Assembly (NCBI GenBank): GCA_910586245.1
Contig: CAJUFY010000004.1
Coordinates: forward strand, 62,001-126,000
Origin: an uncultured Christensenella sp.
Lineage (GTDB): Bacteria; Bacillota; Clostridia; Christensenellales; Borkfalkiaceae
Length of the DNA: 64,000 nt
Reading direction: 5' to 3'
The notes beneath the pieces were generated by a model. The model worked only from the letters and a program-made list of their open reading frames with translations. It had not been told where the DNA came from and made no database searches. A program made the translations under genes and the position numbers. Positions 17,870-25,919 of the stretch are shown piece by piece (within the stretch, counting starts at the first letter, position 1; each line of letters starts with the position of its first letter).

Positions 17870-20262
17870 AAGGTAACTTTATCGGAGTAAAAGAAAAGGC
17901 GAACGTGTTCGCCGTCGAAAAGAGTTTCAAGGCGCATGCGGGCGAAAGAGCCGTGTTAAAAGCAACGGCGTTGGGGCTGTATTTTGCCGAAATCAACGGA
18001 GCGCGGGTGGGCGACAGATATTTAACGCCCGGTTGGACTTCGTATAACAAGATGTTGCAGGTGCAGGAATACGACGTTTCCGCGCTCTTGAAAGAGGGGG
18101 AAAACGTTTTGACGCTCACCGTCGGCGAAGGCTGGTTTTGCAGCGGCGTTACCTGGGAGAAAAAACGCGATCTGTACGGGGAACAGTCCGCCGTCTGTGC
18201 CGATTTGATTTTACTCGATAAAATTATTTTTACGGACGGGAGCTGGACGGCGCGGGAGAGCGTAATTCGCGGAAGCGGCATTTACGACGGCGAAACGCAG
18301 GACTTTACGGCGCAGTTAAAGTCTTTAATTGTCTGTGAAGTCGCGTTCGATAAAAGTGTGCTTGTGCCGCAGATAAGTGAGCCCGTGCGGAACATCGAAC
18401 GGCTTGCGGTAAAGGAAGTGATACATACTCCTGCGGGCGAGCTTGTGTACGATTTCGGGCAGAACCTGGCGGGCGTGGTCGAGATCAGAACACCCGAAAA
18501 TTTCAACGGCACGCTTACCTTACAGTTTGCCGAAATTTTAGTGAACGGGAATTTCTATACCGATAATTTGCGCACTGCAAAGGCGACGGATACGTTCACG
18601 GTGAAGGGTGCCAAAATGCTCTGCCCCGAATTTACGTTTCACGGTTTTCGCTATATGAAACTTGTAGGTATGGAACTACCCAAAGAAAATATTACGGCAA
18701 TCGTGCGCCATACCGACATGAAACGCACGGGGCACGTGAACACGAGCAACGCCCGTTTCAACCGTTTGATGGAAAACGTAGTGTGGGGGCAGAAGGGGAA
18801 CTTTGTAGACGTACCTACCGATTGCCCGCAGCGGGACGAACGCTTGGGCTGGACGGGGGACATTAACGCTTTCTGTACCACGGCGGCGTATAATTACGAT
18901 ATCCGCGCGTTCATGAAAAAGTGGCTTGCGGATTTACGGAACGAACAAGCGGAAAACGGCGAAATTCCGCACGTCATACCCGATTGTTTGCGCGGAGCGG
19001 GCGACAGGTCTACCGCCGCGCTGTGGAGCGACGTCGTCGTGATGATTCCGTGGAAGCTTTATCAAATGTACGGCGATATTACTTTTCTTGCGGACAACTA
19101 CACCGCCATGCAAAAATATATGAGCGCGTATGAGAAGAACGTTGAAGACGGGCTTGTGGTTCGCGGATTCAATTACGGCGACTGGCTCGCGCAAGACGGC
19201 GAAAAGTTCAAGCAGAGCATTAACGGCAGAACGGAGAGCACATTTCTTGCAAGCGCTTTTTACTTAGAATGTTTGCGAATTTTATCCGAAACGGCGAAGC
19301 TGCTCGGCGATTCTGCGGAAAGCGTATACCGTGTAAAATATCAAAAAACGCTGGACAGAATACGCGCGGAATATATTACGCCGAACGGCAGGGTGGCGGT
19401 CGATACGATGACTGCGCAGGCGCTTGCGCTGTGCTTCGGGATCGTACCCGAACAATGCAGAAAGAACAGCGCCAAGGTGCTGAGCGATAACGCACGGGCG
19501 CACGGCTATAAAGTGACCACGGGCTTTGCGGGCACGCCCTATCTTTTATTCGCGTTGGCGGACAACGGATATATCGAAACGGCGTTTAAAATTCTCTTGA
19601 ACAGCAGTTTCCCCGGATGGCTCTACGAAGTGGACATGGGCGCGACGACGATTTGGGAACGTTGGGACAGTTTGCTTCCCGACGGCACGCCTAATCCCGA
19701 CGGCATGAACAGCTATAACCATTACGCCTACGGCAGCGTTATGGAATTCGTATACCGTAGAATCGCGGGGATCGATCCACTCGAAGCGGGATTTCAAAAA
19801 GTAAGAGTTGCGCCCGTACCGTACGTCGCTTTTCCTGCGTTCAGAGCGGAATATGAGAGCGTTCGGGGAAAAATCGTTTCGAACTATGAACGGAGAGACG
19901 GCAAAATTATTTATGAAATCGAAATTCCCGACGGCGTGGAAGCAGAAATCATTCTGCCGAACGAAGCGCCCGTAACCGTGTGTGGGGGCAGGCACGTGTT
20001 TGAACGAAGGTGTGAAGATTTAATTTATACGCCGTTTACGCCCGAGTGCTACGTAACGGAAGTATTCGACAGCCCGAAGGCTGTAAAAGCGTTTAACGCG
20101 GTGTTCGGCGGCATCTTCACGGGGAGCGAAATTGCCTGGATGAAGGACGAGCCTAAGACTCTCGGGTTCATGGCTGAGTTTCGCGATAAGGAAGGAAAGA
20201 TGAAACTTTCGGACTTTCCCGAAATGATGAAAAGGGCAAATGAGCTGTTCTTGAATTCATGA
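17863..20262 (+). CDS. GH78 alpha-L-rhamnosidase
   Basis: 799 residues without a signal peptide. Two beta-sandwich domains, with GWTSYNKMLQVQEYDV and DFGQNLAG, precede the (alpha/alpha)6 barrel carrying the hallmark DCPQRDERLGWTGD (320-333). The barrel also has WSD and the late EVDMGATTIWERWDS loop. A C-terminal sandwich follows. About 65 residues beyond it (KAFNAVFGG to NELFLNS) are not part of the usual family fold as I know it. The enzyme removes terminal rhamnose from imported glycosides such as pectin fragments or flavonoid glycosides. Last gene of the carbohydrate run, with a terminator close behind. Confidence 0.93.
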   Translation: MLKGNFIGVKEKANVFAVEKSFKAHAGERAVLKATALGLYFAEINGARVGDRYLTPGWTSYNKMLQVQEYDVSALLKEGENVLTLTVGEGWFCSGVTWEKKRDLYGEQSAVCADLILLDKIIFTDGSWTARESVIRGSGIYDGETQDFTAQLKSLIVCEVAFDKSVLVPQISEPVRNIERLAVKEVIHTPAGELVYDFGQNLAGVVEIRTPENFNGTLTLQFAEILVNGNFYTDNLRTAKATDTFTVKGAKMLCPEFTFHGFRYMKLVGMELPKENITAIVRHTDMKRTGHVNTSNARFNRLMENVVWGQKGNFVDVPTDCPQRDERLGWTGDINAFCTTAAYNYDIRAFMKKWLADLRNEQAENGEIPHVIPDCLRGAGDRSTAALWSDVVVMIPWKLYQMYGDITFLADNYTAMQKYMSAYEKNVEDGLVVRGFNYGDWLAQDGEKFKQSINGRTESTFLASAFYLECLRILSETAKLLGDSAESVYRVKYQKTLDRIRAEYITPNGRVAVDTMTAQALALCFGIVPEQCRKNSAKVLSDNARAHGYKVTTGFAGTPYLLFALADNGYIETAFKILLNSSFPGWLYEVDMGATTIWERWDSLLPDGTPNPDGMNSYNHYAYGSVMEFVYRRIAGIDPLEAGFQKVRVAPVPYVAFPAFRAEYESVRGKIVSNYERRDGKIIYEIEIPDGVEAEIILPNEAPVTVCGGRHVFERRCEDLIYTPFTPECYVTEVFDSPKAVKAFNAVFGGIFTGSEIAWMKDEPKTLGFMAEFRDKEGKMKLSDFPEMMKRANELFLNS

Positions 20263-20308
20263 AGAGTTGTACCGTACATGATAGGGATTTTACAATTAGT
20301 GAAAGAGG

Positions 20309-20333
20309 AAAGCCGTTCAAAAGAACGGCTTTT
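20309..20333 (+). terminator. Intrinsic terminator after GH78
   Basis: AAAGCCGTTC and GAACGGCTTT pair around an AAAA loop, followed by a short T-rich tail. It closes the carbohydrate locus. The rest of the 202-bp gap holds only the promoter for the next gene. Confidence 0.75.
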
Positions 20334-20421
20334 ATGTTATCGGGTTTTCGGTTATCGGAAAGATTCGTGAAATATTTTTTATGAAAATTTAACGAAAGAT
20401 CGATAAAACGTTTATAAATCA

Positions 20422-20450
20422 TTGCTAAAATGAATAATGTATTATATTAT
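20422..20450 (+). promoter_or_regulatory. Sigma-A-type promoter for the CmpB-like gene
   Basis: TTGCTA, 17-bp spacer, TATTAT, in a strongly AT-rich stretch just before the ribosome site AAGGAAAGAGGG of the gene at 20465. Confidence 0.55.
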
Positions 20451-20464
20451 AAGGAAAGAGGGCA

Positions 20465-21157
20465 ATGGAGCAAATAACGGGCTTGACCGAATCGGAAGCG
20501 GAGCAAGCAATTCCCTTACAGGAAAAACGCGGTAAAAAACGGTTTACGATTCTGGGCGTTGAATTCGTCTACTTATATCTTTTCGGAATCGGCGTTGCGT
20601 TTGTCGGATGGATTGCGGAAAATACCGTAAAGATCGTGTCGCAGGGGATTTTCGATTGCCGCTTTCATATCCTGCCGTTTATTTCGCCGTACGCGCTCGT
20701 ACCGTTTGCCTTTCACGTTTTGTTGGGCGATCCCGACAGTATTGCGTTTTTCGGGAAAAAAGTATTCCGCAAAGAGAGTACGAAGACGAAAATCGCGTCC
20801 AACGCAATTTGTTTTACGGCGATCTGTTCGGCGGTATTTTTGGGGGAGCTCGCGGTCGGGAGTCTTTGGGAAGCGGCGTTCGATGCGCAGCTTTGGGATT
20901 ACAGCGAACTGCCTTTGCAGGTAAACCGCTATGCGGGTTTGATTCCTTCGCTGGGATACGGCGGAGGGGCTTATCTGATTTTTAAATTTATTTACAAGCC
21001 GTTGATGAAGCGCATTCGCAATCGCGTCGGTTTTGGCTGCGCGAAGGCGATTTGCGCGTCGATCGGCGTTCTGATCGTTTTGGATACGCTTGCCATGATG
21101 ATTCAGATTATCGTATTTCATCAGCCGCCGATGTACTGGCGCGTTCATCTTTGGTGA
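20465..21157 (+). CDS. CmpB-like (PF06541-type) multipass membrane protein
   Basis: 230 residues with about five hydrophobic helices. The stretch LWDYSELPLQVNR followed by a glycine-rich helix matches the 'putative ABC transporter permease' CmpB-like family as I remember it (W-D-Y-S, then a P-rich helix). Family members are usually annotated only by domain and no transport activity is established. It is 14 bp ahead of a papain-fold hydrolase gene, so the two are probably co-transcribed. The ATG at 20465 follows AAGGAAAGAGGG. Confidence 0.65.
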   Translation: MEQITGLTESEAEQAIPLQEKRGKKRFTILGVEFVYLYLFGIGVAFVGWIAENTVKIVSQGIFDCRFHILPFISPYALVPFAFHVLLGDPDSIAFFGKKVFRKESTKTKIASNAICFTAICSAVFLGELAVGSLWEAAFDAQLWDYSELPLQVNRYAGLIPSLGYGGGAYLIFKFIYKPLMKRIRNRVGFGCAKAICASIGVLIVLDTLAMMIQIIVFHQPPMYWRVHLW

Positions 21158-21171
21158 ATTTCGGGAGGAGT

Positions 21172-21699
21172 ATGAAAAATATCTACGTCGTCGTAAGTAA
21201 AACGGGCTCGATCGTTTCCCGCCTGATCGGACGCGCAACGGGAGATCCGTATACGCACGCTTCGATTGCGTTGGACGACAGCCTCGAACCGATGTATTCG
21301 TTCGGAAGAATTTACACGAACAATCCCGTCATCGGCGGGTTCGTAAAGGAATCGGTCAATTACGGTTCGATGAAAAAATTCCGGACGGCGGAAATCGTGG
21401 TGATTCAGCTGAAGGTCGAAAACGAACAGTATGCGGAAATCAACGAATACATCGATGCGATGTACCGTCAGCGGAAAAAATATCACTACAATTACATCGG
21501 TTTCTTTCTTGCGAAGTTCGGTTTACATATTCACAGAGACAATTATTTTTACTGTTCCGAATTTGTGAAAGATCTGTTAACGCGGTTTCATATCATCGAA
21601 GAAAAGCAATTTTCAAAAGTCGTGCGTCCCGTCGAATTGCTGAACGTAGAGGGGACGGTCGTTTATCAGGGAAAATTGTGCGAGTACGCCGCAACGTAA
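21172..21699 (+). CDS. Permuted papain-fold (YiiX/NlpC-P60-like) hydrolase
   Basis: 175 residues. The ATG at 21172 follows GGGAGGAG. The His motif DPYTHASIALD precedes the Cys motif YFYCSEFVKDLL, the circularly permuted order of the YaeF/YiiX-type Cys peptidase superfamily (amidases and lipid hydrolases). There is no signal peptide, so a cytoplasmic role or association with the adjacent membrane protein is inferred. A strong bidirectional terminator follows. Confidence 0.7.
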   Translation: MKNIYVVVSKTGSIVSRLIGRATGDPYTHASIALDDSLEPMYSFGRIYTNNPVIGGFVKESVNYGSMKKFRTAEIVVIQLKVENEQYAEINEYIDAMYRQRKKYHYNYIGFFLAKFGLHIHRDNYFYCSEFVKDLLTRFHIIEEKQFSKVVRPVELLNVEGTVVYQGKLCEYAAT

Positions 21700-21708
21700 A
21701 TACGTATC

Positions 21709-21738
21709 AAAAGGGCATAGCAAACGCTATGCCCTTTT
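21709..21738. terminator. Bidirectional terminator
   Basis: AAAAGGGCATAG and CTATGCCCTTTT form a perfect 12-bp stem with A/T ends on both sides. It separates the convergent papain-fold and ridA genes. Confidence 0.9.
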
Positions 21739-21752
21739 CCGTTCTATTTGTT

Positions 21753-22121
21753 TTATTCCGCAATTGCTTCTACTTCGACCAGTACGTTTTTCGGAAGCGT
21801 TTTGACGGCGACGCAAGACCGCGCGGGTTTTTCTTGAAAATATTCCGCGTAAACCGCGTTGAACGGCGCGAAGTCGTTCATGTCGGCAAGGAAACACGTC
21901 GTTTTTACAACCCGATTCAGCGAACTTCTTGCCGCTTCGAGTACGGCTTTTAGATTTTCGCAGACCCGTCTCGTCTGTTCTTCGATGCCGCCCGCAACGA
22001 CGAGCCCGTTTGCGGGATCGAGGGGGATTTGCCCCGAAGTGAATACCAGTCCGTTTGCCCGAATTGCCTGCGAATAGGGACCGATCGCGGCGGGCGCTTT
22101 TTCCGTAAAAATTTTTTCCAT
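21753..22121 (-). CDS. ridA: RidA enamine/imine deaminase
   Basis: 122 residues. The signature IGPYSQAI, TSGQIPLDP and the C-terminal PARSCVAVKTLPKNVLVEVEA (substrate-carboxylate Arg and catalytic Glu region) define the YjgF/YER057c/UK114 family. RidA hydrolyses the reactive 2-aminoacrylate or 2-aminocrotonate released by PLP dehydratases. The gene is 12 bp downstream of threonine ammonia-lyase in the same transcript, so it should clear that enzyme's intermediate directly. Confidence 0.95.
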   Translation of the reverse strand: MEKIFTEKAPAAIGPYSQAIRANGLVFTSGQIPLDPANGLVVAGGIEEQTRRVCENLKAVLEAARSSLNRVVKTTCFLADMNDFAPFNAVYAEYFQEKPARSCVAVKTLPKNVLVEVEAIAE

Positions 22122-22133
22122 GATTGACTCCTT

Positions 22134-23330
22134 TCAGCAGATGCGGAATCCCGCTTCGTTTAATTTCCGTGTGATTTTGGCGATATGTTCGAAGTTGCGC
22201 GTTTCCATATCGATGCGCAGGAAGCAGCCGATGACCGCGCTACCTGCGCCCGCGTGTTCGTGATGCACGCCCGTGACGTTCGCGCCGCAATCCGCGATGA
22301 TGCGGGAAACTTCTACGAGCTGCCCCGGCTTATCGAGCAGTTCGATGTTTAGCGTGCATTGTCTGCCCGAGGTCGTGAGCCCGCGCGTAATGACGCGGTT
22401 CATAATCGTAACGTCGATGTTACCGCCCGAAACAAGACAGCATACTTTTTTTCCTTTGAGTTCGGGGAATTTGCCCGCAAGCACTGCCGCAAGCGGTACG
22501 GCGCCCGCGCCTTCCGCCACGATTTTTTCCCGTTCGATGAGGGCGAGAATCGCGGAGGCGATTTCGTCGTCGTTTACGGTGACGACGCCGTCTACAAACT
22601 GTTTGCAGTAACAGAAGGTATGTTCGCCCGGTTGTTTGACCGCAATTCCGTCCGCGACGGTGGAAACGGAAGCAAGCGCTTTGATTTTATCGTCGCGCAG
22701 CGCGTTGAGCATGCCCGGCGCGCCTTCCGCCTGTACGCCGTAAACTTTCACGTTCGGATTGAGCGATTTAATCGCAAAGGAAACGCCGGATATCAGTCCG
22801 CCGCCGCCGATCGGCACGATCACGGCGTCTACGTTTTTGAGTTGAGAGAGGATTTCCAGCCCGATCGTTCCCTGTCCTGCGATGACCGCGTCGTCGTCGA
22901 AGGGATGTATAAAGGTGTAGCCGCGTTCTTTCTGCAAGGCGAGCGCGCGCTTATAGGCGTCGTCGTATACGCCCGGAACGAGGCAAATTTCCGCGCCGTA
23001 GCCGCGCGTGGCTTCTACCTTGGAAATCGGTGCGCCCTCGGGCAGACAAATGAGCGCCTGAATCCCGTTTTTCGCCGCAGCGAGCGCCACGCCCTGCGCG
23101 TGGTTCCCCGCCGAGCACGCAATCACGCCGCGCTTTTTTTCTTCGGGCGACAGCTGGGATATTTTGTAATAAGCGCCTCTGATTTTAAAGGAGCCCGTTT
23201 TTTGCAGGTTTTCCGTCTTCAGCCACAGTTCGCAATCGTCTGCCAGTTTATCCGCGCGGATTACGTCCGTTTTATAAATCGCCTCTTCGAGCACCTTCTG
23301 TGCGTGAAAGATTTTGTCGATGGTTAGCAT
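22134..23330 (-). CDS. ilvA: Threonine ammonia-lyase (PLP) with ACT domain
   Basis: 398 residues. The start is the ATG at 23330 after AAAGGCGG. The longer reading upstream has no ribosome site and no family similarity. The PLP Lys lies in KTGSFKIRGA, with SAGNHAQG and the phosphate loop PIGGGGLISG. A single ACT domain (about 325-398; ELLDKPGQLVEVSRIIADCG) gives the length of TdcB-like/short IlvA enzymes rather than the 500-residue two-ACT form. It makes 2-oxobutanoate for isoleucine synthesis or for energy. The gene has its own strong promoter. Confidence 0.94.
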   Translation of the reverse strand: MLTIDKIFHAQKVLEEAIYKTDVIRADKLADDCELWLKTENLQKTGSFKIRGAYYKISQLSPEEKKRGVIACSAGNHAQGVALAAAKNGIQALICLPEGAPISKVEATRGYGAEICLVPGVYDDAYKRALALQKERGYTFIHPFDDDAVIAGQGTIGLEILSQLKNVDAVIVPIGGGGLISGVSFAIKSLNPNVKVYGVQAEGAPGMLNALRDDKIKALASVSTVADGIAVKQPGEHTFCYCKQFVDGVVTVNDDEIASAILALIEREKIVAEGAGAVPLAAVLAGKFPELKGKKVCCLVSGGNIDVTIMNRVITRGLTTSGRQCTLNIELLDKPGQLVEVSRIIADCGANVTGVHHEHAGAGSAVIGCFLRIDMETRNFEHIAKITRKLNEAGFRIC

Positions 23331-23358
23331 AATGCCGCCTTTATGAATTTTTACGGAA

Positions 23359-23387
23359 ATTATACGCTTTTTCTGTTGGAAAGTCAA
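23359..23387 (-). promoter_or_regulatory. Promoter of ilvA-ridA
   Basis: On the minus strand TTGACT (23387-23382), 17-bp spacer, TATAAT (23364-23359). It faces a TATAAT at 23407-23412 on the plus strand that probably belongs to the divergent bile salt hydrolase-like gene, whose -35 is poor. Confidence 0.8.
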
Positions 23388-23453
23388 CAAAATTTGCGAT
23401 ATTTTGTATAATTTATGCAAGGGAAGCGGCATACTGACGAGAGGAGAAACCGT

Positions 23454-24428
23454 ATGTGTACAGCTGCAACCTATCTGACGAACCACTTTTACTTCGGGCG
23501 CACGCTCGATCTTCATTTTTCTTACGGGGAAGAAGTCGTGATTACGCCGCGCAATTTCCCTTTTTCTTTTTACGGAGCGGGGGAGCGGAAACGCCATTAC
23601 GCAATGATCGGCACGGCGTTCGTTCCGGACGGATTTCCGCTCTATTACGATGCGGTCAACGAAAAAGGACTTTGCATGGCGGGATTGAATTTCGTCGGGA
23701 ACGCGCGTTATTTTCCGGACCGTGCAGACCGTTGTAACGTTGCGCAGTACGAGCTGATACCTTTTTTGCTGGGGGATTGCGCAAGCGTGGCGGAAGCGAA
23801 AAAAGCGTTGAAAACCGTCAACGTGACGGCGCGTCCGTATTCCTCCGACCTGCACGCTGCGGAATTGCATTGGCTGATTGCCGACAAAAAGGAGGCGTTC
23901 GTACTGGAATGCGTGGAGGAGGGTATGAAGATTTACGAAAATCCCGTAGGCGTTCTCGCGAATAATCCGCCCTTTCCGATGCAGACGTTCCGCTTGAACG
24001 ATTACATGCGGCTCTCGCCCAAACAGCCGCGCAACGCGTTTTGCAAAAAACTCGGATTAAAACCGTACAGCCTCGGCATGGGCGGAATCGGGCTTCCGGG
24101 CGATCTTTCGTCGCCGTCCCGCTTCGTGCGGACGGCGTTTGCGCGGCTGAATTCCGTTTCCGGGACTTCGGAGGAGGAAAGCGTGAGCCAGTTTTTTCAC
24201 GTCCTCGGCGCGGTGGAACAGCCCCGCGGCTGTAACGAAGCGGAGGATGGTTATGAATATACCGTGTATACCTCGTGCTGCAATGCCGATACGGGCGTGT
24301 ATTACTATTCGACGTACGAAAACCGTTGTTTGACCGCCGTCGACTTGCGGCGTGCGGATTTACAGGGCGCAGCGCTCTTCCGCTATCCGCACGTGCGGCG
24401 GCAGAACGTAATTTTGCAAAACGGCTGA
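23454..24428 (+). CDS. Choloylglycine hydrolase family (bile salt hydrolase-like) Ntn amidase
   Basis: 324 residues. The ATG at 23454 follows GAGGAG. Removal of Met exposes Cys2, the N-terminal nucleophile. Arg16 and Asp19 (FGRTLD), the Asn of VLANNPPF and the Arg of LSSPSRFVRTAF match the catalytic set of bile salt hydrolases. GLPGDLSS is characteristic of that branch, though penicillin V acylases share the fold. No signal peptide is present, so it is cytoplasmic. It would deconjugate taurine or glycine bile acids, consistent with a gut habitat. Divergent from ilvA. Confidence 0.88.
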   Translation: MCTAATYLTNHFYFGRTLDLHFSYGEEVVITPRNFPFSFYGAGERKRHYAMIGTAFVPDGFPLYYDAVNEKGLCMAGLNFVGNARYFPDRADRCNVAQYELIPFLLGDCASVAEAKKALKTVNVTARPYSSDLHAAELHWLIADKKEAFVLECVEEGMKIYENPVGVLANNPPFPMQTFRLNDYMRLSPKQPRNAFCKKLGLKPYSLGMGGIGLPGDLSSPSRFVRTAFARLNSVSGTSEEESVSQFFHVLGAVEQPRGCNEAEDGYEYTVYTSCCNADTGVYYYSTYENRCLTAVDLRRADLQGAALFRYPHVRRQNVILQNG

Positions 24429-24550
24429 GCGGTTTGTTTCGGCGCAAATAGACGGAATTCGACGACATTCGCGAATTTTTTCGCAAAAAGGAATGGTATT
24501 CTGTCTTTCGCGCTCCGCTCCCGTTGGGCTTTACATAGGAGGTGGAGTTG

Positions 24551-25321
24551 ATGTTGCAAAAAGTAGTGATCTGCGGGGTGGATACTTCGGGACTGCCCAA
24601 ATTGAGCGCGAAGGAAAACGACGAACTGATGAAGCGGTTAAAAGCGGGCGACGAAAAGGCGCGCGAAACGTTTATCGTGGGGAACATGCGGCTGGTGCTT
24701 TCGCTCGTGAAGCGGTTCTGGGCAAAGAACGCGAATGCGGACGACGTGTTTCAGGCGGGATGCGTGGGGTTGATCAAGGCGATCGATAACTTTAATCTGA
24801 GCTTTAACGTGAAGTTTTCGACTTACGCCGTGCCTATGATTCTGGGGGAGATCAAGCGTTTTCTGCGGGACGGCAACAGCCTGCGCGTTTCGCGTTCCAT
24901 TCGCGACACGGCTTACAAAATTTTGAAGGTGCGCGAGGGGATCGAAGAGCGCGACGAAGAAGCGACGATCGAGCGCATCGCACGCGAAATGCAGGTGGCG
25001 GAACGCGAAGTCGTATACGCGCTCGACGCGATTTCCGATCCCGTGTCGCTGTACGAGCCGGTCTATAACAAATCGGGGGATACGTTGCAGCTGCTCGATC
25101 AGCTCTACGACGAATCGCAGAGCGAAACGGTCTGGACGGAACGGGTCGCCCTGCGCGAGGCGATCAACCGTTTGACCGACCGCGAGCGCAAGATTCTGAC
25201 GCTGCGCTATTACGAGGGCAAGACGCAGACGGAAATTTCCGCCGAAGTCGGCATTTCGCAGGCGCAGGTTTCAAGATTGGAAAAGACGGCGCTCAAACAG
25301 ATCAAAGCGAATATTTCGTAA
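24551..25321 (+). CDS. sigG: Sporulation sigma factor SigG
   Basis: 256 residues. The ATG at 24551 lies 6 nt after AGGAGGTGG. An earlier GTG is inside the ribosome site. The N-terminal signature VEICGVDTS-like stretch (VVICGVDTSGLPKL), region 2 (DDVFQAGCVGLIKAIDNF, KFSTYAVPMILGEIKRFLRDG), region 3 and region 4 helix-turn-helix (TQTEISAEVGISQAQVSRLEK) match forespore SigG closely in order and length (260 in Bacillus subtilis). It drives late forespore genes, and its presence supports endospore formation. It is not in the usual cluster with spoIIGA and sigE here. Confidence 0.93.
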   Translation: MLQKVVICGVDTSGLPKLSAKENDELMKRLKAGDEKARETFIVGNMRLVLSLVKRFWAKNANADDVFQAGCVGLIKAIDNFNLSFNVKFSTYAVPMILGEIKRFLRDGNSLRVSRSIRDTAYKILKVREGIEERDEEATIERIAREMQVAEREVVYALDAISDPVSLYEPVYNKSGDTLQLLDQLYDESQSETVWTERVALREAINRLTDRERKILTLRYYEGKTQTEISAEVGISQAQVSRLEKTALKQIKANIS

Positions 25322-25326
25322 AACGC

Positions 25327-25353
25327 AGTCCGCCCGGGTTCGGGCGGACTTTT
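25327..25353 (+). terminator. Intrinsic terminator after sigG
   Basis: AGTCCGCCCG and CGGGCGGACT pair around GGTT, then TTT. Confidence 0.85.
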
Positions 25354-25357
25354 CCGC

Positions 25358-25386
25358 TTTACAAAGGAAGAAAACCGTGTTATACT
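25358..25386 (+). promoter_or_regulatory. Promoter of heavy-metal protein, predicted leaderless
   Basis: TTTACA, 17-bp spacer, TATACT. The ATG at 25393 is only 6 nt beyond the -10 box, so transcription should begin at or next to the start codon. Confidence 0.75.
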
Positions 25387-25392
25387 GTCCGT

Positions 25393-25617
25393 ATGAAAAA
25401 AGTGATCGAAACGGAAGGCATGTGCTGCAAACGCTGTGCGGAACGCGTCGAAAAAAAGCTCCGTCTTTTGGAAGGGGTTGCGGGCGCGAAAGCGAATTAT
25501 AAAAAGGGAATCGTGTTCGTAGAAAGCAACTTGCCCGACGAAGCGCTCGTGTCTTGCGTGACGGAAGCGGGGTTCGGGGTGAAACTCATTCGTCCGCGCA
25601 AAGGCATTTTCGGATAA
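25393..25617 (+). CDS. Small heavy-metal-associated (CopZ-like) domain protein
   Basis: 74 residues forming one HMA ferredoxin-like fold. The metal site is in EGMCCKRCAERV (Cys-x-x-Cys at the loop 1 position) and the second helix/strand is VTEAGFGV. Such proteins bind Cu(I) or another soft metal and hand it to P-type ATPases or regulators, but no such gene is adjacent. There is no Shine-Dalgarno sequence. The promoter -10 lies 6 nt before the ATG, so translation is probably from a leaderless mRNA. Confidence 0.85.
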   Translation: MKKVIETEGMCCKRCAERVEKKLRLLEGVAGAKANYKKGIVFVESNLPDEALVSCVTEAGFGVKLIRPRKGIFG

Positions 25618-25621
25618 ATTT

Positions 25622-25645
25622 CCGCAAAACGCTTTACTTTTGCGG
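25622..25645. repeat. Inverted repeat over the ileS promoter -35 region
   Basis: CCGCAAAA and TTTTGCGG flank an 8-nt centre that contains most of the TTTACT -35 hexamer. It may terminate the upstream heavy-metal gene or serve as an operator at the ileS promoter. Confidence 0.5.
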
Positions 25646-25661
25646 CGGGAAAGGGTATAAT
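25633..25661 (+). promoter_or_regulatory. Promoter of the T-box/ileS transcript
   Basis: TTTACT, 17-bp spacer, TATAAT. Predicted start near 25668, giving an untranslated leader of about 250 nt. Confidence 0.8.
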
Positions 25662-25667
25662 CAAAGA

Positions 25668-25919
25668 AATATCAGGCGTTTACAGAGGACGCGTCCGATG
25701 CGATGCAAAGTCTGCAGAGAGCCCCGCAAAGGTGAAAGGGGGCGGCGGAGCGGCATTCGGGTATCACCTTTCAGCCTGCGGGGAGAAATTCGAGTAACTC
25801 CGCACGGGTTCGCAGTCCGTTATCTCTGCGGCAAATGATCGTTTGTTTTGGTGGTTTAGTATGCCTTCGCGTATTCCGAAACGCGGAGGCTTTTTATATT
25901 TAAATTCTGAGGTGAAAAT
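25668..25919 (+). promoter_or_regulatory. T-box riboswitch leader, Ile (AUC) specifier
   Basis: The stem I base pairs CAGGC (25672) with GCCTG (near 25775). The distal stem shows the conserved GCAGAGAGCC and a GGTGAAA loop. On its 3' side GGGT-ATC-ACC offers the Ile codon AUC as specifier. After more hairpins comes a TTGGTGG box fitting the T-box/antiterminator, followed by a terminator (25863-25895) with stem GCCTTCGCG/CGCGGAGGC and TTTTT. Uncharged tRNA-Ile should stabilise the antiterminator and switch on ileS. The T-box core departs somewhat from the common GGGTGGNACC form, so a covariance search is desirable. Confidence 0.85.
25863..25895 (+). terminator. T-box-controlled terminator
   Basis: A 9-bp stem GCCTTCGCG/CGCGGAGGC with one G-U pair and a 10-nt loop, then TTTTTAT, ending 24 nt before the ileS start. 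The left arm overlaps the end of the presumed antiterminator. Confidence 0.85.

Noticed and set aside
20279..20370. Short frame starting at ATG 20279 after GH78
   Set aside because: It runs straight through the terminator hairpin and has no ribosome site.
23331..23870. Long N-terminal extension of ilvA
   Set aside because: It would run through the divergent bile salt hydrolase-like gene and the ilvA promoter. Family similarity begins at the ATG at 23330.
25712..25835. tRNA-like reading of the ileS leader (7-bp GCAGAGA/TCTCTGC pair and a TTCG loop)
   Set aside because: It is too long (about 124 nt), lacks a proper anticodon arm and T-loop A58. The same bases fit a T-box leader with an AUC specifier much better.
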